Positions 1 to 9,932 of a DNA stretch of 64,000 nucleotides are shown here, piece after piece. The stretch is taken from assembly GCA_003241385.1 (NCBI GenBank), contig QFPO01000001.1, positions 186,001 through 250,000 of the forward strand, read 5' to 3'. This DNA comes from Rhodanobacter denitrificans. GTDB lineage: Bacteria > Pseudomonadota > Gammaproteobacteria > Xanthomonadales > Rhodanobacteraceae. The notes under the pieces were generated by a model that saw only the letters and a list, made by a program, of their open reading frames with translations, did not search any database and was not told the DNA's origin. Numbering within the stretch: position 1 is the stretch's first letter; the number at the start of each line of letters is the position of its first letter. Both the position numbers and the translations under genes were made by a program.

Positions 1-97
1 TGCCGGCCGGGAGCCGGGCCTCGCCGCGCAGCTGGAAGCCGCAGGCGGTCAGCAGGACCGAAAGGAGGAGGACGCTGAGAATGCGCTGGACGTTCAT
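1..97 (-). CDS. lptE: LPS-assembly lipoprotein LptE (5' part only)
   Basis: Only the first 32 codons lie in the window; the gene runs off the left edge. The N-terminus is a lipoprotein signal peptide: a short basic start, a Leu/Val-rich core and the lipobox LLTAC at about residues 15-19, followed by GFQLRG. That last motif is typical of LptE just after the acylated Cys. LptE is the outer-membrane lipoprotein that plugs LptD during lipopolysaccharide insertion. It follows leuS on the same strand, the usual gammaproteobacterial order, but 454 bases separate the two genes. Confidence 0.85.
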   Translation of the reverse strand, partial: MNVQRILSVLLLSVLLTACGFQLRGEARLPAG

Positions 98-551
98 TGA
101 CACCGGAGGCCGGACCCTTGCGTGGAACGCGAAGCATAGCCCAATCGCTCGCCGCCGCGTCCGCGCCGGCCCGCACGCGACGGTTGCGAACGCGGTGACG
201 GCCGGCGCACCGGTCGGATCGACCGATCCGGCTGCTGCGCCGGCGCCGCCCGGGCCTCGCTCCAGTCGTCAAGCAGCCCGGCGGCGGGGCGCGCGAACGG
301 CCGCAGCCGCAGTCGTTGCGGGGCGATCGCCGGCGTATCGGCGGATGCACGGAGCGTCCGGCCGGTTGCGTACGCGACCCTGCCTCGGCGGAGCCCCGCC
401 GGCACCCGGCGGCCATTCGGAATCAGGCTGGGCCAACCCCGGCCGGGCCTGGCGCGCCGCGTGGCCGCGGCGAATCAGCGCGCGCCGGAATCCGCGGGCC
501 GGCATGTCCGCAGGTCCGCGCGTGCGACCGGCGTCCGCCGATGCGCCGGCC
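98..551. other. 454-base gap between leuS and lptE, no gene recognised
   Basis: The reading frames here are Arg/Pro/Ala-rich and look like by-products of high GC. No conserved protein, clear hairpin or promoter was recognised. The spacing is large for a leuS-lptE pair, which are usually close together. Confidence 0.4.
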
Positions 552-3263
552 TCAGATCACGATGTTGACGATCTTGCCGGGCACGACGATGACCTTCTTC
601 GGCGTCTGCTCGCCGATGAACGCGACGACCGAAGGCTCGCTCAGCGCAGCACGTTCGGCGTCCTCGCGCGAGGCGCTGGCCGGGATCTGGATCGTGCCGC
701 GCAGCTTGCCGTTGACCTGCACCGCCAGCGTCAGCGCATCGCGGACCAGCGCGGCCGGGTCGGCCTGCGGCCATGGCCGGTCGTCGACCAGAGTCGTCGC
801 ATGGCCGAGTGCCTGCCACAGTGCATGGCAGACGTGCGGCGTGATCGGATTGAGCAGCAGCACGATCGTCTCGAACGCCTCGTGGCGGACCGCCCTGCCC
901 TGATCGCTGGCGTCGTCGAACTTCGCCAGCGCGTTCAGCAGCTCCATCAGCGCGGCGATCGCAGTGTTGAACGACTGGCGGCGACCGTAGTCGTCGCCGA
1001 CCTTGACGATCGTCTCGTGCACCAGGCGCCGCATCGTCTTCTGCGCGGCGTCGAGCGCCGCCGGATCGACCTCGGGGTGATCGGGTTGCGCGACGTGTGC
1101 GTGCAGATCGCGCCACAGGCGCTTGAGGAAACGCGACATGCCCTCGACGCCGGCCTCGTTCCATTCCAGCGACTGGTCCGGCGGCGCCGCGAACATCGAG
1201 AACAGGCGCACCGTGTCGGCGCCGTACTTGTCGACCATCGCCTGCGGGTCGACGCCGTTGTTCTTGGACTTGGACATCTTCTCGATGCCGCCGACCAGCA
1301 CCGGCCCGCCGTCGGACTTCAGCATCGCGCCGCTGATGCGGCCGCGTTCGTCGCGGGCGACCGCGACGTCGGCCGGATTGAACCAGTCGCGGCTGCCGTC
1401 GGCGTTCTCGCGGTAGAACGTCTCGGCGATCACCATGCCCTGGCACAGCAGGTTGATCGCCGGTTCGTCGCTGTCGACCAGGCCCTCGTCGCGCAGCAGC
1501 TTGTGATAGAAGCGGAAGTACAGCAGGTGCAGGATCGCGTGCTCGATGCCGCCGATGTACTGGTCGACCGGCGTCCAGTAGCGCGCGCGGTCGTCGACCA
1601 TGTCGGCCGCGCCCGGCGAGGTGTAGCGCGCGTAGTACCAGCTCGACTCCATGAAGGTGTCGAAGGTGTCGGTCTCGCGCTCGGCCGGACCGCCGCAGCT
1701 CGGACAGGTGGTCTTGCGCCACTCCGGATCGGCCTTGATCGGCGACTGCACGCCCGAGAACGCGACGTCCTCCGGCAGCACGACCGGCAGCTGGTCCTCG
1801 GGCACCGGCACCGCGTCGCAGTTCGCGCAATAGACGACCGGGATCGGGCAGCCCCAGTAGCGCTGGCGCGAGACGCCCCAGTCGCGCAGACGGAAGTTGA
1901 CGCGGCGCGCGCCGGTGCCGGCCGCCTCGAAACGCGCGGCCAGCGCCTCGAACGCGCCGCGGAAATCCAGGCCGTCGTACTCGCCGGAGTTGATCAGCGT
2001 GCCGTACTCGGTGAACGCACCCTCGGTGATCACGCTGCGCTCGAACTCGGCCAGCACGTCCAGCTCGCCGGCCGGCTCGACGACGTCGATCGGGCGGCTC
2101 TCGCCGAGCGCGGCACTCATCGGGTCGGCATTGCGGCGTGCATCGCGGCCGAGCTCGGCGATCGCATCGCGCACGCCGTCGGGCACGATCACGATGCGGA
2201 TCAGCAGGTCGTACTTGCTCGCGAACTCCCAGTCGCGCTGGTCGTGCGCCGGCACCGCCATGACCGCGCCGGTGCCGTAGTTCATCAGCACGAAGTTGGC
2301 GACCCAGACCGGGATCGCCTCGCCGGTGACCGGGTGGATCGCGGTGAAGCCGGTATCGACGCCCTTCTTCTCCTGCGTCTCCAGATCGGCCTCGGCGGTG
2401 CCGCCATGGCGGCATTCCTCGATGAAGGCGGCCACCTCGGGACGCGTCCGCGCCGCCTCCAGCGCCAGCGGATGCTCGGCCGCGATCGACAGGAAGCTCA
2501 CGCCCATCAGCGTGTCGGGCCGCGTCGTGAACACCGTCACCGGCGCGTGGCCGTCGACCGCGAACTGGATTTCCAGCCCTTCGGAGCGGCCGATCCAGTT
2601 GCGCTGCATCGTCTTGACCGAGTCCGGCCAGCCCGGCAGCGCGTCGAGGCCGTCGAGCAGCTCCTGCGCGTAGTCGGTGATCTTGAGGAACCACTGCGGA
2701 ATCTCGCGCTTCTCGACCAGGGCACCGGAACGCCAGCCGCGGCCGTCGATGACCTGCTCGTTGGCCAGCACGGTCTGGTCGACCGGATCCCAGTTGACGA
2801 CCGAGTTCTTGCGATAGACCAGGCCCTTGCGCATCAGCCGCGTGAACATGCGCTGCTCGTGGACGTAGTAGTCCGGCCGGCAGGTCGCGAACTCGCGCGA
2901 CCAGTCGATCGCATAGCCCATCGTCTTGAGCTGGGCACGCATGTGCTCGATGTTCTGGTAGGTCCACGCCGCCGGCGCGGTCTTGCGCGCGATCGCGGCG
3001 TTCTCGGCCGGCAGGCCGAACGCGTCCCAGCCCATCGGCTGCAGCACGTTGCGCCCCTGCATGCGCTGGAAGCGGCTGATCACGTCGCCGATCGTGTAGT
3101 TGCGCACGTGGCCCATGTGCAGCGCGCCGGACGGGTACGGCAGCATCGACAGGCAGTAGAACGGCTTGCGCGACGGATCCTCGGTCACCTCGAAGGCACG
3201 GGTGTCGGTCCAGTAGCGCTGCGCGGCGGCTTCGACCGCCTGCGGATCGTAGGTTTCTTGCAT
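552..3263 (-). CDS. leuS: Leucyl-tRNA synthetase
   Basis: A class Ia synthetase of 903 residues that charges tRNA-Leu; the E. coli enzyme has 860. The HIGH-type motif is HMGH at residues 49-52, after LPYPSGAL. The KMSKS loop is present exactly at 662-666. The CP1 editing domain lies between them and includes the TTRPDT motif. The zinc-knuckle segment contains [11 protein letters not shown] and CPSCGG. The chosen start is the ATG giving [10 protein letters not shown], which matches the family N-terminus. The frame stays open for 91 codons upstream, but that stretch is Arg/Ala-rich and unlike any LeuRS. lptE follows on the same strand. Confidence 0.97.
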   Translation of the reverse strand: MQETYDPQAVEAAAQRYWTDTRAFEVTEDPSRKPFYCLSMLPYPSGALHMGHVRNYTIGDVISRFQRMQGRNVLQPMGWDAFGLPAENAAIARKTAPAAWTYQNIEHMRAQLKTMGYAIDWSREFATCRPDYYVHEQRMFTRLMRKGLVYRKNSVVNWDPVDQTVLANEQVIDGRGWRSGALVEKREIPQWFLKITDYAQELLDGLDALPGWPDSVKTMQRNWIGRSEGLEIQFAVDGHAPVTVFTTRPDTLMGVSFLSIAAEHPLALEAARTRPEVAAFIEECRHGGTAEADLETQEKKGVDTGFTAIHPVTGEAIPVWVANFVLMNYGTGAVMAVPAHDQRDWEFASKYDLLIRIVIVPDGVRDAIAELGRDARRNADPMSAALGESRPIDVVEPAGELDVLAEFERSVITEGAFTEYGTLINSGEYDGLDFRGAFEALAARFEAAGTGARRVNFRLRDWGVSRQRYWGCPIPVVYCANCDAVPVPEDQLPVVLPEDVAFSGVQSPIKADPEWRKTTCPSCGGPAERETDTFDTFMESSWYYARYTSPGAADMVDDRARYWTPVDQYIGGIEHAILHLLYFRFYHKLLRDEGLVDSDEPAINLLCQGMVIAETFYRENADGSRDWFNPADVAVARDERGRISGAMLKSDGGPVLVGGIEKMSKSKNNGVDPQAMVDKYGADTVRLFSMFAAPPDQSLEWNEAGVEGMSRFLKRLWRDLHAHVAQPDHPEVDPAALDAAQKTMRRLVHETIVKVGDDYGRRQSFNTAIAALMELLNALAKFDDASDQGRAVRHEAFETIVLLLNPITPHVCHALWQALGHATTLVDDRPWPQADPAALVRDALTLAVQVNGKLRGTIQIPASASREDAERAALSEPSVVAFIGEQTPKKVIVVPGKIVNIVI

Positions 3264-3566
3264 GATGGGCGCGGTATCCGGCGTTCGGCCGGCGATGATG
3301 GAAAAAGTGCGCCAGCCTAGCGCAGCGCGGCACCCTGCGCCAATTCGCGGCGGCGGCGAAGCGCGGCCGCCGGGCGTGCGTGACGGGGTGATATCGTGGC
3401 TGCCGCGGACGCGCGACTCGGGGATACGCGTCCGATCCGTTTGCGCCGCGAATCGCGACATCGCAGCGCAGATCTGGGACGAAGGCACTCGATGCCGCCG
3501 AACGCGCGGCTGGACGTCGCAACCGTCACGCAACACGTTCTTTCATCGACTGGGGAGAGAGTTCCG
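3264..3566. other. Divergent intergenic region, leuS / secreted protease
   Basis: This should hold the promoters of leuS (minus) and the protease (plus). On the minus strand a weak -10-like TAGGCT lies about 50 bases upstream of the leuS start. The protease has a good ribosome site, GGGGAGAGAG at 3552-3561. A two-copy GCAAC repeat at 3519 and 3530 is probably chance. No gene was recognised. Confidence 0.4.
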
Positions 3567-5807
3567 ATGAAACGCCCGATCCGCTCGACCGTTCGCGGCC
3601 GGCTCGCCGCCGTGCTGGCGCTGGTCATCGCGGCGACCGATGCAGCGGCGATCCCGCCCTCGCCCGGCCTGCCGACGATCAACTACTGGCGCGATGCCTG
3701 CGAAGTGGGCACGCACTTCGACGATCCGACCGAGATGCAGCGCGTCATCGACGCGACGGTCTTCGTCGTCGAGCCGCGCGCGCTCGGCCTCAATCCGGAC
3801 GGCAGCTACTACGTGCGCACGCGCCCGTTCGTCGATTTCGACGGCATGATCCTGAGCCCCGATTCGCATTTCTACGGCGAGCAGGCGATCGTCTTCGGCG
3901 GCCTGCCGGGACGATCGGGCTTCCTGGTCAGCCCCGACAGTGTCGTGACGACGCCGCACGTCGCCGGCTTCGACCCGACCGGCTACTACGTGCTGTTCGG
4001 TTATCAGAACGCAGCGCTGCCCGACGGCAGTTGCGTGCCGGTCGACCCGACCCATTTTCCGGCCAGCCAGGTCCGCGTCATCGACGGCTACGACAATGCG
4101 AGCTTTGCGCTCGGCGACTATCTCGTCGCGCATCTGTCCGAGCCGGTGCTGGACCGGCCGTTCCTGCGCGTACGTCGCGACGGCCACGCCGAGATCGGCG
4201 ATGCGATCACCCTGGTCGGGCATCCGGCCCGGCTGTCGAAGAAGATCGATACGGCCGGGCGCGTGGTCGGCCTGACCGGCGGTGGGCCGACACCCTATCT
4301 CGACGGCGACGTGCCGCTCGCCTATCCGGTGCACTCGATCCAGTTCAGTTCCGGATCGCCGCTGTACAACCTGTCGCGCCAGTACGTCGAGCTGGCAGTG
4401 AGATCGGGCTCGTGCGGGGAATTTCGTCCTGACGAAGGCAGTCTGCCGCAGACCCATACGCTGATCTCGGCCTGCGGCCCGCCGTCCCCGCTCAACTCCA
4501 CGATCAAGGCCTTCGCACCGAAGATCGAGCGCATTCTGCTCGAGACCTCGCCGCTGTCGATCCGCAACACCGGCACCGCCGCGACCGGCTTCGCGCAGCC
4601 GGTCACGACCTACACCCTGGTGGCGCCACCCGCGCGTGGCATCTACGCTGCCGACGCGATCGACTACCGGATCGAGATGGCTGCGCCGGTCCCGGGCGAA
4701 CCCGATCTGAGCCTGCTCTCGTCGGTGCCGCTCGAGGGCAGCCTCGATGCCGGCACCTCGCTGAGCTTCGACGTCGCGGCGGTCATGCCGCCCGGCCAGG
4801 CCTGCGGCGTGTTCGCGCGCGAGTTCGTCGTGCACGATCTCACGCACGGCCTGAGCGATCGGGTCCATCAGACCCTGGAAGTCGCGCAGACCGTGTTCGA
4901 GGCGGACACCGCGGCGCTCGAAATGGTCGGGATCGAGCAGCCGTACGTGGCCACGCGCACGTTCCGGATCCGCAATCTGCGGCCGGCCGAGGCGCTCGTC
5001 CGCGTCGGTGCCGACCAGAGCTGGCTCACGATCGATGGAGTCGCCGGCGGCCCCGGCGCCACGCCGGAGACCGTGCTGACGATCGGCGCGCTGCAATCGG
5101 CGACCGTCACGATCGGACTGGCCGTCTCGGCCAACGACCTCGCGCTGCATACGATGCATCAGGCGTCCGTCGCCGTGTCCGGTGCCGATCCGGCCTGCAC
5201 ATTGACGTCCGATATCTCGGTGCCGGTCCGCTTCACGCCCGGCGAGCTGACGTTCCGGCAGGCGATCGACGCGACCGTGCCGCCTGCGACCGCTCCGCCG
5301 TCGCCGCTGACCGCGACGATCGAGGTCGACGAGAACTTCTGCGTGGACGAGATCAAGGCCAGCTACGTCTTCGATCATCCGGTCGATTCGTTCAAGACCG
5401 ACGTCTGGCTGACCGAAAGCACCTGGGATCTGCAGCGTCCCGGCAGCGCGGCCTGGATGCCGCTCTGGGACCACGATGCGGCACCGGCCTGCGTGCCGCC
5501 GATCGGCGTGGACGAGAGCGCATGGTGCTATCTGTACCGCGGCGTGAAGGACGCCTGCCAGTTCGAGGGAGCCGGAAACGCCGACAGACCCTGCGACACC
5601 GTCGCGGCCGGCGACCCGCCACGTCCACCGCTGCCCGTCTGCGCGCCCGGTACCGGCTGCGAGCCTTTCTCCGACCACGTCGGCAAGCCGGCACGCGGCA
5701 CCTGGACGATGCGGCTGAGCGACCGGGTCGTCGGCGGCGTCTCGGCGCAGCCGCGGATCCGCGGCTGGTCGCTGACGTTCCGCGGCAGCGCCGCCTGCAC
5801 GAATTGA
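3567..5807 (+). CDS. Secreted trypsin-like serine protease with P-domain-like C-terminus
   Basis: 746 residues with a Sec signal peptide (about 1-28, ending TDAAA). Residues 60-290 look like a chymotrypsin/V8-type protease. The probable triad is His131 (in TTPHVAG, replacing the usual TAAHC), Asp184 (in LGDYLVAHL) and Ser264 (in SSGSPLYN). The middle region resembles Ig-like or BACON-type beta domains. Residues 600-740 look like a proprotein-convertase P domain, with a closing G-x-W-x-L-x(n)-W-S-L pattern and several Cys. It probably acts in the periplasm or outside the cell; the substrate is unknown. The ATG at 3567 is favoured by its ribosome site and signal peptide over the longer open frame. 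It lacks the GF(E/D) tail seen in other secreted proteins of this window. Confidence 0.75.
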   Translation: MKRPIRSTVRGRLAAVLALVIAATDAAAIPPSPGLPTINYWRDACEVGTHFDDPTEMQRVIDATVFVVEPRALGLNPDGSYYVRTRPFVDFDGMILSPDSHFYGEQAIVFGGLPGRSGFLVSPDSVVTTPHVAGFDPTGYYVLFGYQNAALPDGSCVPVDPTHFPASQVRVIDGYDNASFALGDYLVAHLSEPVLDRPFLRVRRDGHAEIGDAITLVGHPARLSKKIDTAGRVVGLTGGGPTPYLDGDVPLAYPVHSIQFSSGSPLYNLSRQYVELAVRSGSCGEFRPDEGSLPQTHTLISACGPPSPLNSTIKAFAPKIERILLETSPLSIRNTGTAATGFAQPVTTYTLVAPPARGIYAADAIDYRIEMAAPVPGEPDLSLLSSVPLEGSLDAGTSLSFDVAAVMPPGQACGVFAREFVVHDLTHGLSDRVHQTLEVAQTVFEADTAALEMVGIEQPYVATRTFRIRNLRPAEALVRVGADQSWLTIDGVAGGPGATPETVLTIGALQSATVTIGLAVSANDLALHTMHQASVAVSGADPACTLTSDISVPVRFTPGELTFRQAIDATVPPATAPPSPLTATIEVDENFCVDEIKASYVFDHPVDSFKTDVWLTESTWDLQRPGSAAWMPLWDHDAAPACVPPIGVDESAWCYLYRGVKDACQFEGAGNADRPCDTVAAGDPPRPPLPVCAPGTGCEPFSDHVGKPARGTWTMRLSDRVVGGVSAQPRIRGWSLTFRGSAACTN

Positions 5808-6059
5808 GAGCGGATCGTATGCCGCACGGCGCGCCGACGGTGCGTCCGTGCGCCAGCCCGGCGCAACCTTCAGATTGGGCCGCGACGGCACCACAGGCGC
5901 TGCCTCGTGTATCGATCGGATTCATTGCGGCCGCTGCGCATGCCGATCGGTGCTGTGCACATGAGCGGCGCCCATTCGATCCGGTCGCGCCGATGCGCTA
6001 GCGTAGCGGGCCGCGCCGCTCCCGCCGCGCTCCATCCCAGCGAAGCACCCACCCGCACG

Positions 6060-7061
6060 ATGATCGAGTTCGAGGCCGTCCACAAGCACTATCGCGTCGG
6101 CGGCGTCGACCGGATTGCGCTGCATCCGCTGAACCTGCGCGTCGAGGCCGGCGAGGTGTTCGGCATCATCGGCCGCTCCGGTGCCGGCAAATCGACCCTG
6201 CTGCGCCTGATCAACGGACTGGAGCGGCCGAGCGGCGGCCGCGTGCGCGTCGACGGCATCGACGTCGGCGCGCTCGACGAGGCCGGCCTGCGCGCGCTGC
6301 GGCGGCGCATCGGCATGATCTTCCAGCACTTCAACCTGCTCGCCTCGCGCAGCGTCGCCGACAATGTCGCGTTCCCGCTGCGGCTGGCCGGTCAGCCGCG
6401 CGCCGCGGTCGCGCGGCGCGTCGCCGATCTGCTCGATCGCGTCGGCCTGAGCGGGCATGCGCATCACTATCCGGCGCAGCTCTCGGGCGGCCAGAAGCAG
6501 CGCGTCGGCATCGCACGTGCGCTGGCGAGTTCGCCGCGAATCCTGCTCTGCGACGAGGCGACCAGCGCGCTCGATCCGCAGACCACCGCCTCGGTGCTCG
6601 ATCTGCTCGGCCGGATCAATCGCGAGGACGGCCTGACCGTCGTGCTGATCACGCACGAGATGGACGTGATCCGACGTGTCTGCGACCGCGTCGCCGTGCT
6701 CGAGGACGGTCATCTGGTCGAGACCGGCGCGGTCGCCGAGGTCTTCCTGCATCCCGAGCACGCGACGACGCGCCGCTTCGTGCACGAGCGCGAAGCCGCA
6801 GCGGCGCCCGGCACCGCCGCTGCCGGCAGCGGCGACGCGGCGCGCGTGCGCGTCACCTGGCGCGGCGCCGATGCGCAGGCCGCCGCGATCGGCCGCATCG
6901 CACGCGAGACCGGCGCCGATTTCGTGTTGCTCGGCGGCCAGATCGACCGCATCAAGGATCTGCCGTACGCGCAGCTGACGCTGGCCGTGCACGGGCCGGG
7001 CCGCGAGGCCGCGCTCGCGGCGCTGCGCGAGAGCGGCGCCCGCGTCGAGGTGCTGGGCTGA
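6060..7061 (+). CDS. metN: D-methionine ABC importer, ATP-binding protein
   Basis: 333 residues. Walker A is GRSGAGKST (38-46), the signature LSGGQKQR (141-148), and Walker B ILLCDE (161-166) followed by ATSALDP. The C-terminal ~90 residues fit the NIL regulatory domain that senses cytoplasmic methionine in MetN. It powers import of L- and D-methionine with MetI and MetQ. The stop overlaps the metI start by one base (TGATG), so translation is probably coupled. The start is the ATG before [10 protein letters not shown]; codons upstream are low-complexity. No SAM riboswitch or MetJ-box array was recognised in the 250 bases upstream. Confidence 0.95.
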   Translation: MIEFEAVHKHYRVGGVDRIALHPLNLRVEAGEVFGIIGRSGAGKSTLLRLINGLERPSGGRVRVDGIDVGALDEAGLRALRRRIGMIFQHFNLLASRSVADNVAFPLRLAGQPRAAVARRVADLLDRVGLSGHAHHYPAQLSGGQKQRVGIARALASSPRILLCDEATSALDPQTTASVLDLLGRINREDGLTVVLITHEMDVIRRVCDRVAVLEDGHLVETGAVAEVFLHPEHATTRRFVHEREAAAAPGTAAAGSGDAARVRVTWRGADAQAAAIGRIARETGADFVLLGGQIDRIKDLPYAQLTLAVHGPGREAALAALRESGARVEVLG

Positions 7062-7726
7062 TGGACGCCTGGCTGACCAACGTCGACTGGACCGAGATCG
7101 GCTATGCCGGGCTCGATACGCTGCTGATGCTCGGCGGCGCGCTGCTGTTCAGCGTGCTGCTCGGCCTGCCGCTCGGCGTGCTGCTGTTCCTGACCTCGCG
7201 CGGCCAGGTCCTCGAGCACCGCGTGGCCTACGGCCTGCTGTCGTTCGCGGTCAACGTGCTGCGCTCGCTGCCTTTCATCATCCTGCTAATCGTGATGATC
7301 CCGCTGACGGTGCGTCTGGTCGGCACTTCGCTCGGCGTCGCCGGCGCGATTCCGCCGCTGGTCGCCGGCACCGCGCCGTTCTTCGCGCGGCTGGTCGAGA
7401 CCGCGGTGCGTGGTGTCGATCGCGGCGTCGTCGAGGCCAGCCAGGCGATGGGCGCGACGACCACGCAGATCGTGCTGCGCGTGCTGCTGCCCGAGGCGCG
7501 CGCCGGCATACTCGCCGGCATCACGGTGACCGCGGTCGCGCTGGTCTCGTACACGGCGATGGCCGGCGTGGTCGGCGCCGGCGGCCTCGGCGATCTGGCG
7601 ATGCGCTTCGGTTATCAGCGCTTCCAGACCGACGTCATGGTCGTGACCGTGCTGATGCTGCTGGCGCTAGTGCAGGCGATCCAGATGCTCGGCGACGCGC
7701 TGGTCGCACGGGCATCGCATCGCTGA
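7061..7726 (+). CDS. metI: D-methionine ABC importer, permease
   Basis: 221 residues, about five transmembrane helices, the normal MetI length. The EAA loop that contacts the ATPase is visible as VEASQAMGATTTQIVLRVLLPEARAGI in the middle of the protein. It forms the membrane channel of the methionine importer with MetN and the binding protein MetQ. Its start overlaps the metN stop, and metQ starts about 100 bases downstream, so the three are probably one transcription unit. Confidence 0.94.
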   Translation: MDAWLTNVDWTEIGYAGLDTLLMLGGALLFSVLLGLPLGVLLFLTSRGQVLEHRVAYGLLSFAVNVLRSLPFIILLIVMIPLTVRLVGTSLGVAGAIPPLVAGTAPFFARLVETAVRGVDRGVVEASQAMGATTTQIVLRVLLPEARAGILAGITVTAVALVSYTAMAGVVGAGGLGDLAMRFGYQRFQTDVMVVTVLMLLALVQAIQMLGDALVARASHR

Positions 7727-7827
7727 ACCGGACCGACCCGGTTATAAGCTCGTGCCGTCCGGGCATGGCGGCGGTCGCGCTCAACCGCGAGACTATGCGG
7801 CCCCTCGCTGCCGGACCCATCGCCGCC

Positions 7828-8601
7828 ATGAAGACCCTGTTGACGCTGCTGTTCGCGTTCGCCGCGCTGCCGGCCGCTGCGGCCGAGACGCTCAGCGTCG
7901 CCGCGACCGCGATCCCGCACGCGCAGATCCTCGACTTCGTCAAGCCGGCGCTGGCCGCCGAAGGCGTCGAGCTCAAGGTCAGGGTGTTCACCGACTACGT
8001 GCAGCCGAACGTGCAGGTCGCCGAGCGCCGCATCGACGTCAACTACTTCCAGACCGTGCCGTATCTGGATGCCTTCAACCAGGGCAAGGGCACCGATCTG
8101 GTCGCGGTCGTCGGCGTCCACATCGAGCCGCTCGGCGCGTACTCGAAGCGGCATGCGCGTCTGGCCGATCTGCCGCAGGGTGCTCAGGTCGCGATTCCGA
8201 ACGAGGCCAGCAACGGCGGCCGCGCGCTGCTGGTGCTGCAGAAGGCCGGCCTGATCACGCTGGCACGCCCCGACGATCCGCTGTCGAGCCTGCGCGACGT
8301 CGTCGCCAATCCGCACGGACTGAAGTTCCGCGAGCTCGAGGCGGCGATGCTGCCGCGCGTGCTCGACCAGGTGGACCTGGCGCTGATCAATACCAACTAC
8401 GCGCTCGACGCCGGGCTCGATCCGACGCGCGATGCCTTGACGATCGAGGACGGCCGCTCGCCGTACGTGAACGTCCTGGTCGCACGCCCCGACAACCGCG
8501 ATGCGCCGGCCGTGCGCAAGCTCGCCGCCGCGCTGACCAGCCCGGCGGTCAAGGCGTTCATCGCCGAGCGCTACCGCGGCGCGGTACTGCCGGCGTTCTG
8601 A
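7828..8601 (+). CDS. metQ: Methionine-binding protein of the MetNIQ importer
   Basis: 257 residues of the NlpA/MetQ family. Visible family blocks include the DYVQPN, VNYFQTVPYLD, AVVGVHIEPLGAYS, IPNEASNGGRAL and NTNYALDAGLDP segments. The chosen ATG begins a short hydrophobic signal (MKTLLTLLFAFAALPAAAA). In-frame starts further upstream would hide it. The signal ends in AAAAET with no lipobox Cys, so this looks like a soluble periplasmic protein, whereas many MetQ proteins are lipid-anchored. It captures methionine and delivers it to MetI. Confidence 0.93.
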   Translation: MKTLLTLLFAFAALPAAAAETLSVAATAIPHAQILDFVKPALAAEGVELKVRVFTDYVQPNVQVAERRIDVNYFQTVPYLDAFNQGKGTDLVAVVGVHIEPLGAYSKRHARLADLPQGAQVAIPNEASNGGRALLVLQKAGLITLARPDDPLSSLRDVVANPHGLKFRELEAAMLPRVLDQVDLALINTNYALDAGLDPTRDALTIEDGRSPYVNVLVARPDNRDAPAVRKLAAALTSPAVKAFIAERYRGAVLPAF

Positions 8602-8657
8602 GCACCGGACCGCGGCGGTCCACACCGCCGACGGCGCCGTTCAGCGTTCCGGTGCTC
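8600..8657 (+). terminator. Stem-loop at the end of metNIQ
   Basis: An outer perfect 10-bp stem (GAGCACCGGA at 8600-8609 with TCCGGTGCTC at 8648-8657) encloses an inner 7-bp hairpin (CGGCGGT / ACCGCCG, 8613-8630). It begins at the metQ stop codon. There is no U-run, so it may be a 3'-end stabiliser or a Rho-assisted end rather than a classical terminator. Confidence 0.45.
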
Positions 8658-8915
8658 CTCCAGCATGCAACCGATGCCGCCGCGCGAGAGGGCCGAAAGG
8701 TGCGGTCTCGACGCGCCCGATCGGCGTGTCGTCACGAAGCGGTGCAGTCGCGCCGCAGTCCGTTCCACCGGTTCACGCAGGATGCCGGCACGCGGTCGCA
8801 TGATCGTGCCGATGCGCCGTTCGCAGCCATGTCCGGCGCATCCGCCGGGCGATCGCGCGCATCGGTCCGGCGCAGCGCTCGCTGCGCGCCATCGCCACGA
8901 TCGGAGACCCCTGCC
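8602..8915. other. Intergenic region upstream of the phasin-like gene
   Basis: Apart from the stem-loop at its left end, no conserved reading frame was seen. It presumably holds the promoter of the phasin-like gene at 8916, but no convincing -35/-10 pair was found. Confidence 0.35.
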
Positions 8916-9425
8916 ATGACCCCACCCAACCCGACGCCGTTCGCGCTGTACAAGGCCAATCTCGAACTCGCGCTGCGCATCGGCCAGCTGCTCAACGAGA
9001 ACCGCAGGCAATGGGCACGCCAGGGCCTGGCCAGCGTCGACCAGGCGGTCGGCCGCACGCTGGACGAATCCGAGCGCGCGCTGGCCGGCGTGGACTGGAC
9101 GCGCCTGGCCGGCCTGCCGGTCGAGGGCGTCTGGAACACGCTGAACTGGGACGCGCTCAAGCCCGACGTCGACTCGCTGAAGAGCTCGATCGACGAGGTC
9201 ATCGCGCAGCAGTCGAACTTCGCGAGCGGCCTGCAGGAGGCCGTCGAGGACTGGCAGCGCCAGTGCGGCGAAGCCGTGCGCGAGGCCGGCCTCGCGCTGC
9301 CGACGACGACCGGCTTCGAGGATTTCCTGAAGGTGTTCACCGACGCGACCAAGCCGGCCGCCGGCGCGGCGACGTCGGGCACCGAGCCGGGCGATTCGAC
9401 CCGGCGCAAGACCCGCCCGAGCTGA
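8916..9425 (+). CDS. Phasin-like family protein
   Basis: 169 residues, cytoplasmic, highly helical and amphipathic. The N-terminus (PFALYKANLELALRIGQLLNE) resembles the start of phasins, which coat polyhydroxyalkanoate granules. The C-terminus is a hydrophilic Ala/Thr/Lys-rich tail ending TRRKTRPS. No PHA synthase or depolymerase gene is nearby, so granule binding is inferred from sequence style alone. It could also be a generic helical stress protein. It converges on rlmH with a 25-base gap. Confidence 0.55.
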   Translation: MTPPNPTPFALYKANLELALRIGQLLNENRRQWARQGLASVDQAVGRTLDESERALAGVDWTRLAGLPVEGVWNTLNWDALKPDVDSLKSSIDEVIAQQSNFASGLQEAVEDWQRQCGEAVREAGLALPTTTGFEDFLKVFTDATKPAAGAATSGTEPGDSTRRKTRPS

Positions 9426-9450
9426 CGCCGGCCGGCTGCGACCGGAGCGC

Positions 9451-9921
9451 TCAGGCGCGGTGGTACGGATGTCCGGCCAGCAGGGAGCTGGCGCGATAGA
9501 GCTGCTCGACGACGAGCAGCCGTACCAGCATGTGCGGCAAGGTCAGCGGGCCGAGCGACCAGGTCTGATGCACCTGCGCGAGCACCTCGGGCGCGTGGCC
9601 GTCCGGACCGCCGATCAGCAGGGCCAGATCGCGCCCGCCCATGCGCCAGGCGGCGAGCTGCTCGGCGAGCTGCTCGCTCGACCAGGGCTTGCCGCGGCCG
9701 TCCAGCGCGACGCGGTGGGCGTCCTTCGGCAGCGCCGCGAGCACCGCGGTGCCCTCCTCGGCGATCGCGCGCTGCGGATCGCGGTTCTTGCCGCGATGGC
9801 CGAGAGGAATCTCGACCAGCTCGAGCGGCAGGTCGCGCGACAGGCGCTTGCGGTAGTCGGCGACGCCCTCGGCGACCCAGCCGGGCATGCGCTCGCCGAC
9901 CGAGATCAGGCGTGTACGCAC
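9451..9921 (-). CDS. rlmH: 23S rRNA pseudouridine-1915 N3-methyltransferase
   Basis: 156 residues (E. coli 155), a SPOUT-class methyltransferase that modifies pseudouridine 1915 in helix 69 of 23S rRNA. Family motifs are GHRGKN near residue 40, LLIGGPDGH for cofactor binding, and the C-terminal LLVVEQLYRASSLLAGHPYH, which forms the trefoil knot. The start is the GTG at 9919-9921, giving VRTRLISVGERMPGWV, aligned with the usual MKLQLVAVGTKMP. The longer open frame upstream runs into rsfS. It follows rsfS by 11 bases on the same strand, the conserved order. Confidence 0.95.
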   Translation of the reverse strand: MRTRLISVGERMPGWVAEGVADYRKRLSRDLPLELVEIPLGHRGKNRDPQRAIAEEGTAVLAALPKDAHRVALDGRGKPWSSEQLAEQLAAWRMGGRDLALLIGGPDGHAPEVLAQVHQTWSLGPLTLPHMLVRLLVVEQLYRASSLLAGHPYHRA

Positions 9922-9932
9922 GGAAGCGGCGG

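Noticed and set aside
81..3320. A plus-strand open frame of over 1000 codons opposite leuS
   Set aside because: It is Arg/Asp/His-rich antisense to a conserved synthetase; such frames are an effect of high GC in the third codon position.
3519..3534. GCAAC repeated at 11-bp spacing before the secreted protease
   Set aside because: A five-base repeat with two copies is expected fairly often by chance in an intergenic region of this size; it also warns against over-reading the similar repeat at 27726.
3264..3536. A 91-codon in-frame extension of leuS upstream of its ATG
   Set aside because: The residues match no LeuRS, and the family N-terminus begins exactly at [10 protein letters not shown].
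5808..6059. SAM riboswitch or MetJ operator upstream of metNIQ
   Set aside because: No S-box-like helices or tandem AGACGTCT repeats could be seen; sequence is plain high-GC.
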